From assembly GCA_963820955.1 (NCBI GenBank), contig CAWGCA010000002.1:1-64000 (forward strand): a stretch of DNA of 64,000 nt. Direction: 5' to 3'. Positions within the stretch are counted from its first letter, which is position 1. Each line of letters opens with the position of its first letter. This DNA is from CAWGCA01 sp963820955 (lineage in GTDB: Bacteria > Pseudomonadota > Gammaproteobacteria > Chromatiales > Chromatiaceae). This document shows positions 27,968 through 36,893 of this stretch, piece by piece. The notes under the pieces are model-generated. The model was not told the origin of the DNA and made no database searches. It saw nothing but the letters and a program-made list of their open reading frames with translations. A program made the translations under genes and the position numbers.

Positions 27968-28558
27968 TCACATAATCCGATACTGGGGTGCGACCTGCTC
28001 GTCCAGCCAGATATCGTCGGGGCTCACATATTCATCGCGCAGCTTGAACGGAACACCTATGCCATCGAAGCAATCGTAGACCAGCTCCGAACAGATGTAT
28101 TTGCGATCACGCGTGCGGCGGCTGACCTTGAACAGGATGCGCAGGCCGATGCGTATGATCTCGGAATTATCATATGGTTTGGTGAGTTCGTCCATGCCAA
28201 AACTGATGGCGTGATTGAGCTTCTCCTGGGCGATCGCAGGATGCACCCGTGCGACCACGATATTGCCCTGATAAGGGCGGTTCTTGCCGTGGTAGTCACG
28301 CAAATACTTCGACAACGGCGCCAGACGTACACCGATCAGGGTCTCGCTCTCCAGGATAAAGACTCTCCGCAAGGTGGGATCTTTATAGATCATGCCGACG
28401 TGGCTCCACACCGAACGCGTAAAACGCTGTATGGCATACGAAAAGAAATACGAGCCGGAGCAAAAAATCAAATCCCCCGTCTGTAAATCTTCACGCATGG
28501 CGTCATAGGGATGTAAAGGGAGTTGTTCGATTTCTTTCTTACTCAAAGGTGCAGCCAT
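27968..28558 (-). CDS. YiiX-type NlpC/P60-superfamily peptidase
   Basis: 196 residues of the permuted papain-like (DUF830/YiiX/YebB) group. The conserved LQTGDLIFCSGS opening, the catalytic His in WSHVGMIYKD and the catalytic Cys in YICSELVYDCF (about residue 160) are all present, in the permuted order typical of the group. These enzymes cleave amide or thioester bonds in cell wall or lipid substrates. No signal peptide, so cytoplasmic or membrane associated. AAGGGA lies upstream of the ATG. Confidence 0.9.
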   Translation of the reverse strand: MAAPLSKKEIEQLPLHPYDAMREDLQTGDLIFCSGSYFFSYAIQRFTRSVWSHVGMIYKDPTLRRVFILESETLIGVRLAPLSKYLRDYHGKNRPYQGNIVVARVHPAIAQEKLNHAISFGMDELTKPYDNSEIIRIGLRILFKVSRRTRDRKYICSELVYDCFDGIGVPFKLRDEYVSPDDIWLDEQVAPQYRIM

Positions 28559-29143
28559 AACGATCCCTTAGTCGGTCTGTGTGAAATAGCGGCATGGCCA
28601 CACTGATCATGCCGGCGCGCGTATAAAAACGATTCGGCCAATTGTAAGCCTCGATTGATGCCAGGCACAAAGGCATTGTGGCTCCAACCATAGACTCTAG
28701 AAATCAATAGTGATGAGTTTTTTGGCCACAAGCCGTTGCGCTATGGATAACAGTCCAGGACTGGTTTTGGCCCACTATTACTGCGTCATCCCGGCGCAGG
28801 CCGGGATCCAGTAACTTATCGATTAGTTTAGGATGGATTCCGTCCTTAGGTCCATAAACGGTACATTCCTGCACCACTGCTCCGTCCTTTGGTTCGTAGA
28901 CGGTGCTTCCCTGAACCACTGTTCCGGATCCACGCTGCGCTTCGTCCGGAACGGCGAATAAATCAGACGTTCCCTTAATGTCAAAAAACACCCAGATATC
29001 TGCGATTTGATATGTGTACTGGGAATTGCTTTACTTCGCATCAATATACTTCACTATCTCCACGCCTGAAAAAGTTCCCGCTGCCATCAAAGAATGGCAG
29101 CGTTCCCCAATGTCGCTCTTTTTGATCCCGCGCCGCTTTTCGG
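28559..29143. other. Intergenic region with small repeats
   Basis: No gene supported. Contains a palindromic CATCCCGGCGC(A)GGCCGGGATCC-type dispersed repeat (about 28788-28811) and a 42-bp tandem duplication (28836-28919). A minus-strand frame crosses both but looks like repeat translation. Confidence 0.5.
28836..28919. repeat. Imperfect 42-bp tandem duplication
   Basis: Units 28836-28877 and 28878-28919 share the GTCCTT(A/T)GGT(C/T)C(A/G)TA(A/G)ACGGT core. Read on the minus strand each encodes VVQxxTVYxPKDG, so phase is kept, but no convincing gene surrounds it. Confidence 0.65.
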
Positions 29144-29389
29144 TTAGAACAGAACCACAGGATTTTGAAGGGAACGCAGCTGATACGTGGCCTCATCGTT
29201 GTTAATAGAGAACGAAGTGCAAGTGATTGAGACTCCGTGGGTCATGTGCATCGTGCCATTTGGCACGCGGCACAACCATGTTCCGCCATGGTCACCGGCA
29301 GCTGCATTAATTCCGCGTTCCGAACTGCCAGGGCATGCCATGGCAGTTGCTGAAAGGGTTGTGAGCAGCAAAAGCGCCAGGGTTTTCAT
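29144..29389 (-). CDS. Small secreted protein in rpoE-chrR operon
   Basis: 81 residues with a clean signal peptide (MKTLALLLLTTLSATAMAC). The mature part is about 60 residues with three Cys counting the one near the cleavage site (ACPGSS, WLCRVPNG, ITCTSF). No family recognised. It starts one base after the chrR stop and reads in the same direction, so it is very likely co-transcribed with the sigma factor and anti-sigma factor, and secreted under the same stress signal. Confidence 0.7.
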   Translation of the reverse strand: MKTLALLLLTTLSATAMACPGSSERGINAAAGDHGGTWLCRVPNGTMHMTHGVSITCTSFSINNDEATYQLRSLQNPVVLF

Positions 29390-29390
29390 A

Positions 29391-30044
29391 TCAAATCCCC
29401 ACTAGTGGTTGAAGCATTCTGTTTAACGCACTGGTGAATTTCAGACGCTGATCGGTGGCGATCAGGCAGATACACGGCTGGTCCGAATCTACAACCGGCT
29501 GGTGCTGCACCGATGAATCCACGTCGGCCAGATCACCTTGTTTATAATGTCCCATTTCGTCTCGAAAACTCCCCTGCAGTACAAGGGTCAGCTCCGAGCC
29601 CAAGTGGGTGTGTTGTGGAACAGTCGCACCTGGGGAGATACTAAGCAGGCGCACACTCCCCTGGCCGCTCTCCACGTTTTCCAGGCGCAGTTGCTTGATT
29701 CCGGGAACCAGGGTTCGCCAGCGCACGCCGCTCAAGCCACCGGGCACGAAGGGTGCGAGCACGGCCGGCAGTCCCCAAGTTTCAGCCGGGCGGCGGTGTA
29801 CCTTTTCCGGTATCGGATCTGCCTCGATGCGCTCCCAAATCTGCGCCATCCCCGCGTCCGACATCTCAGCGGCAGGCAGATGTTGCATCAGTCCACCGCC
29901 CAGGGCCTCTGCCTCCGTCACCTCGTCTCGACACTCCGGACAGAGTTCCAAGTGGGCCGCAATGACAAGGGAGAATCCCTCATTTACCGCTCCGGCGGCA
30001 TAAGCGAGTAACGTTGATGAGTCTGGATGATTGTTCAGGTTCAT
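29391..30044 (-). CDS. chrR: ChrR-type anti-sigma factor
   Basis: Zinc-binding anti-sigma factor that holds its ECF sigma partner inactive until singlet oxygen or related stress. 217 residues. The N-terminal anti-sigma domain has the HxxxCxxC zinc site (AAHLELCPECRDEV, about residues 30-43). The C-terminal cupin domain has PQHTHLGSELTLVLQGSF with two His and a Glu as metal ligands, and HQPVVDSD later. Both domains needed in Rhodobacter ChrR are present. Starts two bases after the sigma gene stop. Confidence 0.95.
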   Translation of the reverse strand: MNLNNHPDSSTLLAYAAGAVNEGFSLVIAAHLELCPECRDEVTEAEALGGGLMQHLPAAEMSDAGMAQIWERIEADPIPEKVHRRPAETWGLPAVLAPFVPGGLSGVRWRTLVPGIKQLRLENVESGQGSVRLLSISPGATVPQHTHLGSELTLVLQGSFRDEMGHYKQGDLADVDSSVQHQPVVDSDQPCICLIATDQRLKFTSALNRMLQPLVGI

Positions 30045-30046
30045 TT

Positions 30047-30634
30047 CTAGTCTCCTATGGCTGTCCGCAATCTTCCGAACGCCAGTCGTAATCTGGATTT
30101 AACTGTACCGAGGGGTAAGTCCAGGCGCTGCCCAATCTCAGCGTGGCTCAATCCCTCAAAAAATGACATTCGTATGACCTCTGCCTGGTCGGTAGGCAGT
30201 TTCGATACCAACTCGGCCATCTGGTTAGCATGGACGTGCTCCACCGCGCGATCTCTTCCATCTGCCGCAAGCCCTGACTCCAGCAACTCTTCAGCTAATT
30301 CCACCTCATGGTATTTCTGGCGTCTAAGTCGGTCGGTGCGCAGGTTTCGGGCAATCGTGAATATCCAAGACGAAGGGGCCGCTTTGCCGGAGTCGTAGAG
30401 GGACGCTTTTCGCCAAACCTGTACCAGCGTCTCCTGAGCAAGGTCATCAGCGGTGGCATCATCTGCACCCTGGCGCATCATGTAGCGTTTGACCTTGGGT
30501 GCAAACTGCTCATACAAACTCGAGAAAGCGTCCCTGTCCTGCGACTCCGCGACGGCACCCATCCACTGAATTGCGAGTGCCGCCGCATCCTCTCCTCTTG
30601 TTCGCCCTGTACTACAATTTTGCGCAGCAACCAT
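30047..30634 (-). CDS. rpoE: ECF sigma factor, RpoE/ChrR (ECF11) type
   Basis: RNA polymerase sigma factor for photooxidative stress. Region 2 is present (AFSSLYEQFAPKVKRYMMRQG, then DDLAQETLVQVWRKA and SSWIFTIARNLRTDRLRR), as is region 4 (LPTDQAEVIRMSFFEGLSHAEIGQRLDLPLGTVKSRLRLAFGRLR). The start is put at ATG 30634 rather than 30712, because the upstream stretch contains a TGATCC-N18-TA promoter-like site (30671-30701) that would otherwise lie inside the gene; a further internal ATG at 30565 is possible. Followed by chrR and a small secreted protein. Confidence 0.94.
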   Translation of the reverse strand: MVAAQNCSTGRTRGEDAAALAIQWMGAVAESQDRDAFSSLYEQFAPKVKRYMMRQGADDATADDLAQETLVQVWRKASLYDSGKAAPSSWIFTIARNLRTDRLRRQKYHEVELAEELLESGLAADGRDRAVEHVHANQMAELVSKLPTDQAEVIRMSFFEGLSHAEIGQRLDLPLGTVKSRLRLAFGRLRTAIGD

Positions 30635-30670
30635 GGTTGATATCAGCCTTGTTCTGTATTTTCCCTGGAG

Positions 30671-30701
30671 TATTCTACGCTGCCGGGCTATATTCGGATC
30701 A
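30671..30701 (-). promoter_or_regulatory. RpoE-type promoter candidate upstream of rpoE
   Basis: On the minus strand TGATCC (30701-30696), an 18-base spacer and TAGAATA (30677-30671). This matches the TGATCC-N18-TA pattern of ECF11 promoters and would make the sigma gene autoregulated. Confidence 0.65.
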
Positions 30702-30803
30702 CCTAAGATCAAAAAATATCAAAATTTAATTTGTGGGCACCGATATTTGCTGCGACAGGGCTTGGGGGGAAGGCACGCACACATTCTTCAGGCTCTGAAC
30801 GCA

Positions 30804-31364
30804 TCAAAACTGCGGCAGTAGCACGCTATCGATCACCCACACCAGCCCGTTTGCAGTCCGGTAACCTTCGCAGCTGACATTTGACTGATTGACCATCGGC
30901 TCATTTCTGGTGCGGCTGGCAAATAGCTTCTGTTCAGCGAGAGTATCCAGCTTCCGTATGTAGAGAACGCGTCTGGGGTCGACTTTTTTGGGTGTCACGT
31001 GGTAAGCGAGCACAGTGGTCAAAATCGCTTCGTCGCCAATGATCGCTGCCGCAATGTCGGTAGGAATACTCTCAAAGGCCTCGTCGGTAGGGGCGAAGAG
31101 TGTTATGTTTTCACTGGTGTCCAGTAGTTCGGCTACCGAGTCCGGTATGATCGAAGCCAGAATATCCAGGCCCAGGGCCTCGGCACCCTCAGTCATGGTC
31201 AAGTCCGAGACATCGACAATCGGGGTTTTGGCACAGGAATAATACCCACCGCCCCAGCCAGCCGATACCTTGTTTACAGACATAGCCAGCAGGCCGGGCG
31301 CGACGATCAGGGTCAGTGCTACAGTTTTAAGCGCTTTGCCGGCGCCCTTTACCAAATGTTTCAT
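30804..31364 (-). CDS. Fasciclin-domain exported protein 1
   Basis: 186 residues with a signal peptide (LKTVALTLIVAPGLLAMSV...). One FAS1 domain: the H1 box ENITLFAPTDEAFESIP and the H2-like VLAYHV with flanking motifs are visible, ending GLVWVIDSVLLPQF. FAS1 proteins mediate adhesion, or occur in operons responding to oxidative stress; the reaction, if any, is unknown. Transcribed alone toward rpoE, with an RpoE-type promoter candidate 95 bases upstream. A second FAS1 gene lies at 59954. Confidence 0.92.
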   Translation of the reverse strand: MKHLVKGAGKALKTVALTLIVAPGLLAMSVNKVSAGWGGGYYSCAKTPIVDVSDLTMTEGAEALGLDILASIIPDSVAELLDTSENITLFAPTDEAFESIPTDIAAAIIGDEAILTTVLAYHVTPKKVDPRRVLYIRKLDTLAEQKLFASRTRNEPMVNQSNVSCEGYRTANGLVWVIDSVLLPQF

Positions 31365-31772
31365 AATGGCTCTCCTATGGTCAATTTTTTAGTGGTTGCA
31401 TCTGCTATTGGTCGCTGTTGCCTTCAGCTGGCAGCTTTTAATTGCAGACACGGACAGAGGTACGATAAAACCATGCCATCGGATCACACAGGTACAACTG
31501 CTCCGTATTGCGCGATTCTATATGCTCCCCACGCTGTCTTTTATAGGCCCGTCTGTCCCGTTCCAGCGAACTGCCACGCTGATTCCTCGCGCGAACAGAA
31601 CCTCGGTGATTAAATATTGGGGCTTATCGGTTGATCAACTGACCCGATACTCACACCGGAAAGTTGAGTCTCGGCACCGAGAAATCTGGACCGAGCCGGC
31701 TAAGTCTTTTACAGTTGCTATCTATTCTCGAACGACCGCCATTGCATCCGGCAAAGCAGGCATTGTTGACGG
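31365..31772. other. Intergenic region upstream of fasciclin 1
   Basis: About 400 bases between fasciclin 1 and the CIA30 gene stop. Holds the RpoE-type promoter candidate at 31457-31486. No gene. Confidence 0.5.
31457..31486 (-). promoter_or_regulatory. RpoE-type promoter candidate upstream of fasciclin 1
   Basis: Minus strand TGATCC (31486-31481), 18-base spacer, TACCTC (31462-31457). Same spacing as the rpoE site. Confidence 0.6.
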
Positions 31773-32351
31773 TCAGAGGTAAAGACCGATCTGTGCCACG
31801 CAGAGATCGGCTGTGAAGGCACGCCCGATGGCAACCAGCCCGAGGCGGCTCAAACGGGCGGTATCAAGGGGTACATTTATCCGGTGGGGCTCGAAATTCT
31901 GGAACGGCAGTTGTATTTCGCGCCACGCGGGTCCGGCTTCGAAGGTACTGCGATAAGACTGCCAGGGAAGCCCGATGTCTGAGGTCTTGAGGTGGAGGCC
32001 GTACGATTCTCCGTTACCGCGGACAATAACGCGGATTCCTGTGTAACCACTGGCATCGAGGTATTCGAGCGGATCAAGGTCCAGAGCTATCTGGATGAAA
32101 CCACCGTTGTTATCCAGGCTAACTTGACCCCGCATACACAATGCGCGGCGTCCGTCGATCTGTTCCTGAGACATTTTTCCAGCGGAAACCCCGCCCATAA
32201 CGCCATCGGTCACCAGCCTCCAGGGCGTCCTCAATTGCGACATTCCGCCACTTTCTTTGAAGTCGTCTATGAGTAACATATCATCTGCCAGGGCGGTTAA
32301 ACATGAAAAGAACAAGCCAATGAGCCATGCCAACGATTGTTTAAAAACCAA
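31773..32351 (-). CDS. CIA30-family exported protein
   Basis: The start is taken at a TTG (32351) eight bases after GGGGGAG, giving a signal peptide (KQSLAWLIGLFFSCLTALA) and a mature CIA30 domain. The domain shows LLIDDF, then WRLVTDGVMGGVSAGKM, ALCMRGQVSLDNNGGFIQIAL, YTGIRVIVRGNGESYGLHLKT and LSRLGLVAIGR near the end. An ATG at 32384 inside the MITE target duplication is the alternative. CIA30 proteins are carbohydrate-binding-like jelly rolls often found in light-induced clusters with photolyase. The MITE at 32392 separates the gene from its original upstream region. Confidence 0.88.
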   Translation of the reverse strand: MVFKQSLAWLIGLFFSCLTALADDMLLIDDFKESGGMSQLRTPWRLVTDGVMGGVSAGKMSQEQIDGRRALCMRGQVSLDNNGGFIQIALDLDPLEYLDASGYTGIRVIVRGNGESYGLHLKTSDIGLPWQSYRSTFEAGPAWREIQLPFQNFEPHRINVPLDTARLSRLGLVAIGRAFTADLCVAQIGLYL

Positions 32352-32391
32352 AGGATCGCACTCCCCCGACCCAGGCTGCAGCATACTGGAG

Positions 32392-32609
32392 CAGTGCTGT
32401 CCCATTAACCTCCAACCGTCATGCCGGACTTGATCCGGCATCCAGTAAACGCATTGAAAAACCTGGATTCCGGACAAGTGCTTCGCACTTTCCGGAATGA
32501 CGAACATCAGTGTTCAAATTCATGTCTATGCCGCAACTAATGACTATGAAACAGCTTTCGTATCAATGCGTTCCAGTTATATGTAACGCAACTTAATGGG
32601 ACAGCACTG
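32392..32609. mobile_element. 218-bp MITE, copy 2 (inverted)
   Basis: Same length and termini as copy 1, opposite orientation. Target duplication ATACTGGAG at 32383-32391 and 32610-32618, perfect. Located between the divergent CIA30 and photolyase genes, about 40 bases from the CIA30 start. Confidence 0.93.
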
Positions 32610-32934
32610 ATACTGGAGTTAACGGCTCGATCGCGAGTATGCTGATAGTGGCGACCGAAAGCTTTGATGCAGAACCCTATGCGCCATTCGAGCTGGGGTC
32701 TGCAACCACGCGATTTTGTCGGACATCAAGAATATGAGAAGCATAACTTACTTATTTTGCAACAAGCAACTTGAAACATGGCCGTGTGCTGCTCAATTTG
32801 AAACTTGACTTCTCTGATTTTTTTCCGCCTCTAGTCACTCTCACTCTGAAGCTTTATTTCAAGCATACCTTTGTGGTTAACTCAGATACCGACAGTTGCT
32901 GCGCGAATGAATCTACGCGCCCGGCAGGCAATCC
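32610..32934. other. Intergenic region upstream of photolyase
   Basis: About 325 bases. No TGATCC-N18-TA site and no TTGTAC palindrome seen, so the photolyase promoter is not explained by the two regulatory motifs described elsewhere. No gene. Confidence 0.45.
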
Positions 32935-34362
32935 ATGTCCACAACCATCGTCTGGCTGCGCCAGGATCTAAGGCTGACCGACAATCCCGCCCTTGAGACG
33001 GCTCGCCATTCGGAGCGGCTTATCCCGGTATTTATCCACGACCCGGAGCGAAACGGCCGGTGGCCTCCGGGAGCCGCCTCTAACTGGTGGCTGCACCACA
33101 GTCTCGCGGCCCTGGATCGAGACTTACGCCAAGTGGGTTCAAGACTCGTCTTGCGTGTTGGACCCACGACCGAAGTGCTTAGAGATCTAATCACGGCCTG
33201 CAACGCCACCAGGATCTGCTGGAACCGGCGTTACGAACCCAGCCTGATAAACGCCGACAGCGATCTGAAGAAGACTTTACGTGCCAGTGGCCTGGAGGTA
33301 CAAACGTTCAACGCCAGCTTGCTATTCGAACCCTGGGAAATACGACGCAACGCGACAGCTGCATCTCCCGCCCCCTACAAGGTGTTCACCGCCTATTGGC
33401 GGGCCTGCTATAAGAGTGGACTCCCCGGGGTGGCTCATGAACGCCCAGCCAAGCTTCCTGCTTGCCCGAGAGGAGTCGTCGGTGTACCTCTCGAGAACCT
33501 CGATTTGTTACCGCGGGTCCCCTGGGACGACGGTCTAAAAGAGCATTGGCAACCAGGTGAAAAGGGGGCGCTGTCACTGCTTGAGAAATTTTTAGACGAG
33601 CCGGTAATCGACTACCCCGAATCCCGTGATCGGCCGGCAGTTTCAGGTACTTCCATGCTTTCGCCCCATCTCCATTTTGGTGAAATAGGGCCTCGTCAGA
33701 TTTCCCAGGCGGTGCACCAGCGGGAGCCGAACATAAGCGGGGGAGGCAGCGCATCACTTGAGACCTACCTGCGTCAGGTCGGCTGGCGGGAATTCGCCCA
33801 TCATCTATTGTTTCATTTCCCGGACACTGATAGAAAGCCACTCAATCGAGGTTTCGAAGGCTTTTCCTGGCGTGACGATTACGCGGATGATCTGGCTGCC
33901 TGGCAACAGGGAAAAACCGGTATTCCGCTGGTGGACGCAGGTATGCGGGAACTCTGGCACACAGGTTGGATGCACAACCGGGTACGCATGGTGGTGGCCT
34001 CTTTCCTGACCAAAAATCTATTAATTCCCTGGCAGGAGGGTGCGGCCTGGTTCTGGGATACCCTGGTGGACGCCGATCTGGCCAACAATTCCATGGGCTG
34101 GCAGTGGGTCGCTGGCTGCGGCGCCGATGCCGCCCCCTATTTCCGCATCTTCAACCCGGTCCTGCAGGGTGAAAAGTTCGATCCAGAGGGCACTTACGTG
34201 CGCCGCTGGTTACCGGTACTCAATGACCTTCCGGCCCGCTACGTCCATAAGCCCTGGGCCGCACCACAGTCTTTGCAGATATCATGCTCTACATATACAC
34301 CACCGATCGTTGACTTGAAGGCATCCAGGGAACGTGCGTTGGACGCCTACCGCCGACGCTGA
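32935..34362 (+). CDS. phrB: Deoxyribodipyrimidine photolyase (class I CPD type)
   Basis: Light-driven repair of UV-induced pyrimidine dimers. 475 residues. N-terminal antenna domain (TIVWLRQDLRLTDNPAL). C-terminal FAD domain with TSMLSPHLHFGEIGPRQ, ETYLRQVGWREFAHHLLF, GFEGFSWRDD, the GMRELWHTGWMHNRVRMVVASFLTK block and the electron-transfer Trp residues, then DADLANNSMGWQWVAGCGADAAPYFRIFNP. The Asn and Trp near NNSMGWQW fit CPD photolyase. Apparently intact. Located beside light-regulated and singlet-oxygen-response genes, as in Rhodobacter and Pseudomonas. Confidence 0.96.
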   Translation: MSTTIVWLRQDLRLTDNPALETARHSERLIPVFIHDPERNGRWPPGAASNWWLHHSLAALDRDLRQVGSRLVLRVGPTTEVLRDLITACNATRICWNRRYEPSLINADSDLKKTLRASGLEVQTFNASLLFEPWEIRRNATAASPAPYKVFTAYWRACYKSGLPGVAHERPAKLPACPRGVVGVPLENLDLLPRVPWDDGLKEHWQPGEKGALSLLEKFLDEPVIDYPESRDRPAVSGTSMLSPHLHFGEIGPRQISQAVHQREPNISGGGSASLETYLRQVGWREFAHHLLFHFPDTDRKPLNRGFEGFSWRDDYADDLAAWQQGKTGIPLVDAGMRELWHTGWMHNRVRMVVASFLTKNLLIPWQEGAAWFWDTLVDADLANNSMGWQWVAGCGADAAPYFRIFNPVLQGEKFDPEGTYVRRWLPVLNDLPARYVHKPWAAPQSLQISCSTYTPPIVDLKASRERALDAYRRR

Positions 34363-34397
34363 TTACCCAGTAAACCGAAACTCACTGCGTGGAATGA

Positions 34398-35387
34398 TCA
34401 GATCCGGTTGCGCAACATCAGCTCTTTCGGATGCGGCGACAAGTAGTATTGCCGCATGACATATGGATCCGGGTAACGCCGGAAATGATGTCGAATCAGA
34501 GTGATTGGCACGATCAACGGCAGCAGCCCCTGACGATACTGCTCGATCGTTTCCACCATCTCTTCACGGTCCAGCTTATCGAGATGTTCCTTGAGATAGC
34601 CGAGCAGGTGCTGCAGAACATTGACGTGCTGGCGGGGTGTCGCCGGCCGCTTCAATGCGCTCATCAGGATGGTGACATAGTCCGTCGCCAGTTGCTCCAG
34701 GTCCACCTTGCCGGCGTCGGCAACCATGCGCCCCAGTTGACGATAGGCTTCCTGACTATGGGCCATTATCAGATACTTATGATCAGCGTGAAACTCCACC
34801 AGTTCGTGGGCGGTCAGGCTGCCGCGTATCAGCTGCTGCCAGCGATGATAGACAAACACCCGTTCAATGAAGTTCTCACGAAGCACCGCATCACCAAGGC
34901 GTCCCTCCTCTTCCACCGGCAACAGGGGCAGGCTTTTCATCAATACCCTGGCATAAATTCCGACGCCTATGCGTTCCGGCATACCCTTGTCGTTGTAGAC
35001 CTTGACGCGCTCCATACCACAACTCGGAGAGTTGTTTTTGAGTATATAACCGGAGAGGTATCCCAACTGCCTCGCCGTACGGCTCGCGAAGGCCGCAAGA
35101 TCATCTGTAGGATCGAGTTCCGGTGTCCTGACTCCTACCGCGCGTACTTCTTTTCCGCGCTGCACCAGCCGAATGGGTTGGCGCGGGATACCCAGACCCA
35201 CGGCTGCCTCAGGACAAAAGGGAACGAAATCGAAATAGTCCGACAAGGTGCCGGTGACATAGGAATCCCGTTTGTGCCCGCCATCGAAGCGCACCTCCTG
35301 ACCGAGCAGGCAGGAACTTATTCCAACCTGAATCTTATCGAGCAACCCTTCTTCAGCCGGAATCTGAACTTCAGATTTCTGATTCAT
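34398..35387 (-). CDS. DUF523-DUF1722 fusion protein
   Basis: From ATG 35387 (MNQKSEV), with GAGG nine bases upstream; an ATG at 35423 adds 12 residues. The N-terminal DUF523 domain has conserved Cys (GISSCLLGQEVRFDGGHKRD, FCPEAAVGLG and NSPSCGMERVKVY), possibly an iron-sulfur or redox site. The C-terminal DUF1722 (YbgA) domain spans RENFIERVFVYHRWQQL to RRYPDPYVMRQYYLSPHP. The fusion is common next to photolyase genes and is proposed to act in thiouridine or light-related repair; function not proven. Separated from the regulator gene by 181 bases. Confidence 0.93.
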   Translation of the reverse strand: MNQKSEVQIPAEEGLLDKIQVGISSCLLGQEVRFDGGHKRDSYVTGTLSDYFDFVPFCPEAAVGLGIPRQPIRLVQRGKEVRAVGVRTPELDPTDDLAAFASRTARQLGYLSGYILKNNSPSCGMERVKVYNDKGMPERIGVGIYARVLMKSLPLLPVEEEGRLGDAVLRENFIERVFVYHRWQQLIRGSLTAHELVEFHADHKYLIMAHSQEAYRQLGRMVADAGKVDLEQLATDYVTILMSALKRPATPRQHVNVLQHLLGYLKEHLDKLDREEMVETIEQYRQGLLPLIVPITLIRHHFRRYPDPYVMRQYYLSPHPKELMLRNRI

Positions 35388-35568
35388 CGTTTTAGGCCTC
35401 AAGTCAGTATCAAAGTTATCCACACACGAGCTGATTCAGCCCATTTAAGCATGCTCAGGCCACATAGTCTGAAAGCGACACCAGGTGTTTTATGTTGTCA
35501 GGCGCCTGGGCAATTCAGGTTAGAAATCCACCGGTAGTGCTATAGTTGCCAGGATAAAGCATCGGCTG

Positions 35569-36453
35569 TCAATTACCTGAAGCATAGCGTTTCCAATTTC
35601 CAAGAGCCCGTTCCAACTCGTGAAGTCCATCGAGTAATTCCACCCCTTCAGGCATCAATGAGCTGGTATCAAACGCCGCTCCACCTACCCATATGCGTAT
35701 CTCCGGATCTATCATCTGACGCAGCCCGCTAAGCATTACTAGCGCATCGTCGGTTTTAAAACTGCAGCTGAAGGAGAGCCCAATGATATCAGCCTTCTGA
35801 CTTAACGCGGCTTGCCTGATGTCTCTGATCGGCATCTCGGTACCGAATGCGATAACCTCCGCACCACCGATCCTCAGCAATGCCTCTACCATAAGCAGGC
35901 CGAGGCTGTGTTGCTCACCCTGCACCGTGGTCAACATGACTCGAGGCTCTCCATCCTCGCGGTAATGCTCAGCCAGGGATTGTCTTACCAGGCTTTTCAT
36001 CAACTCAGAGTAGAGATGCTCCTCGTAGATTTCCAGTTCACCGTTTGCCCAAGCCTCTCCCAGCACCTTTGTTGCAGGCGCCATTATCCTGTGGATAAAC
36101 GCCCGCAGGCCGTGAGCAACCAATTGGGTTTGAAACCAGCCTCGCAAAGATTGAGTGTTGCCTTCCTTCAGCAAGGCTATGAGATTATCGGTATCCAGTT
36201 CATTAACCGGCTCTTGCCGCAGGGATTTGAGTTGGGGAAGATCCAGCGTCATTAGTTTTCCCGGTCGCTTACCCTGCTCAACAAGCTGCCGTATCACGAC
36301 AAGTTTATCCAGCTGTTCGCTAGTATAAACCCGATCACCATTGGCATCGCGAGCCGGTTTGGGATAACCGTATCGTCTCTCCCACATCCTCAGTAGATCT
36401 TTAGGGATACCCGCGACACGGGAGACGTCGCTGATGGTGTGACTGTCGCTCAT
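35569..36453 (-). CDS. MerR-family cobalamin-binding light regulator (CarH/LitR type)
   Basis: Transcription factor with an N-terminal MerR helix-turn-helix (HTISDVSRVAGIPKDLLRMWERRYGYPKPARD). Then a B12-binding part: the four-helix cap with W-(9 residues)-EH (WANGELEIYEEH, about residues 132-143), the ExHxxG motif (EQHSLG) in the Rossmann domain, and SLSFSC later. In CarH/LitR these residues hold adenosylcobalamin, whose photolysis releases DNA. Last gene of the nine-gene operon, overlapping the previous gene by four bases; likely binds the palindromes at 43163-43290. 294 residues, intact. Confidence 0.93.
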   Translation of the reverse strand: MSDSHTISDVSRVAGIPKDLLRMWERRYGYPKPARDANGDRVYTSEQLDKLVVIRQLVEQGKRPGKLMTLDLPQLKSLRQEPVNELDTDNLIALLKEGNTQSLRGWFQTQLVAHGLRAFIHRIMAPATKVLGEAWANGELEIYEEHLYSELMKSLVRQSLAEHYREDGEPRVMLTTVQGEQHSLGLLMVEALLRIGGAEVIAFGTEMPIRDIRQAALSQKADIIGLSFSCSFKTDDALVMLSGLRQMIDPEIRIWVGGAAFDTSSLMPEGVELLDGLHELERALGNWKRYASGN

Positions 36454-36893
36454 TGGTTAACTCTCTTTTCTACTGCATTCGGTGCTGGAGATGACGTCCT
36501 GCGCTTCAGATAACGCAGTAGCGTACCCAACAGCGGAAAATTGATGAAAAGATCCATCGAATCCCAATAGTCCCGGTGTATGACCACACGACCATCGGGG
36601 CCAAAGTCCAAACACGTAACCCCCTCTATCGATAAAGCTTTTCCACGTAATCGAAAATTAAAAATCCAACTGACCCAGGCTATGTTGCCTTCCTTCTGTG
36701 TGGACACTATTAGAAAGCCCGGATTTTCTGTCGTCTCGAACATATGCTCGAAGACAGCGGCGATGGCCTGGTGTCCGCGCACATCATTGAATGGATCACG
36801 AAACTGCGCATCCTCATGGTACAGCTTGCTGATTCCGGGAATAGTCTCCGGTGTCAATGTGCTGTACCAGTTGATCAGTGCATCCAGTTTCAT
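36450..36893 (-). CDS. SnoaL/NTF2-like protein
   Basis: 147 residues with the NTF2-like cone fold pattern: LINWYSTLTPETIPGISKLYHEDAQFRDPFNDVRGHQAIAAVFEHMFE at the start, and DGRVVIHRDYWDSMDLF with a conserved His-Arg-Asp-Tyr-Trp near residue 105. Such proteins are small cytoplasmic enzymes or binding proteins; no substrate known. The same gene accompanies the SDR and MerR genes in light-inducible clusters of other gammaproteobacteria. Four-base overlaps on both sides. Confidence 0.88.
   Translation of the reverse strand: MKLDALINWYSTLTPETIPGISKLYHEDAQFRDPFNDVRGHQAIAAVFEHMFETTENPGFLIVSTQKEGNIAWVSWIFNFRLRGKALSIEGVTCLDFGPDGRVVIHRDYWDSMDLFINFPLLGTLLRYLKRRTSSPAPNAVEKRVNQ

Noticed and set aside
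30634..30712. N-terminal extension of the sigma factor to 30712
   Set aside because: Contains the TGATCC-N18-TA promoter candidate and shows no sigma-like sequence; a start at 30634 or later fits family length better.
32392..32507. Extended N-terminus of the CIA30 protein
   Set aside because: These codons are MITE sequence; the signal peptide begins after the target duplication.
34431..35537. 368-codon plus-strand frame opposite DUF523-DUF1722
   Set aside because: Entirely antisense to a convincing gene; composition reflects the opposite strand's codon pattern.
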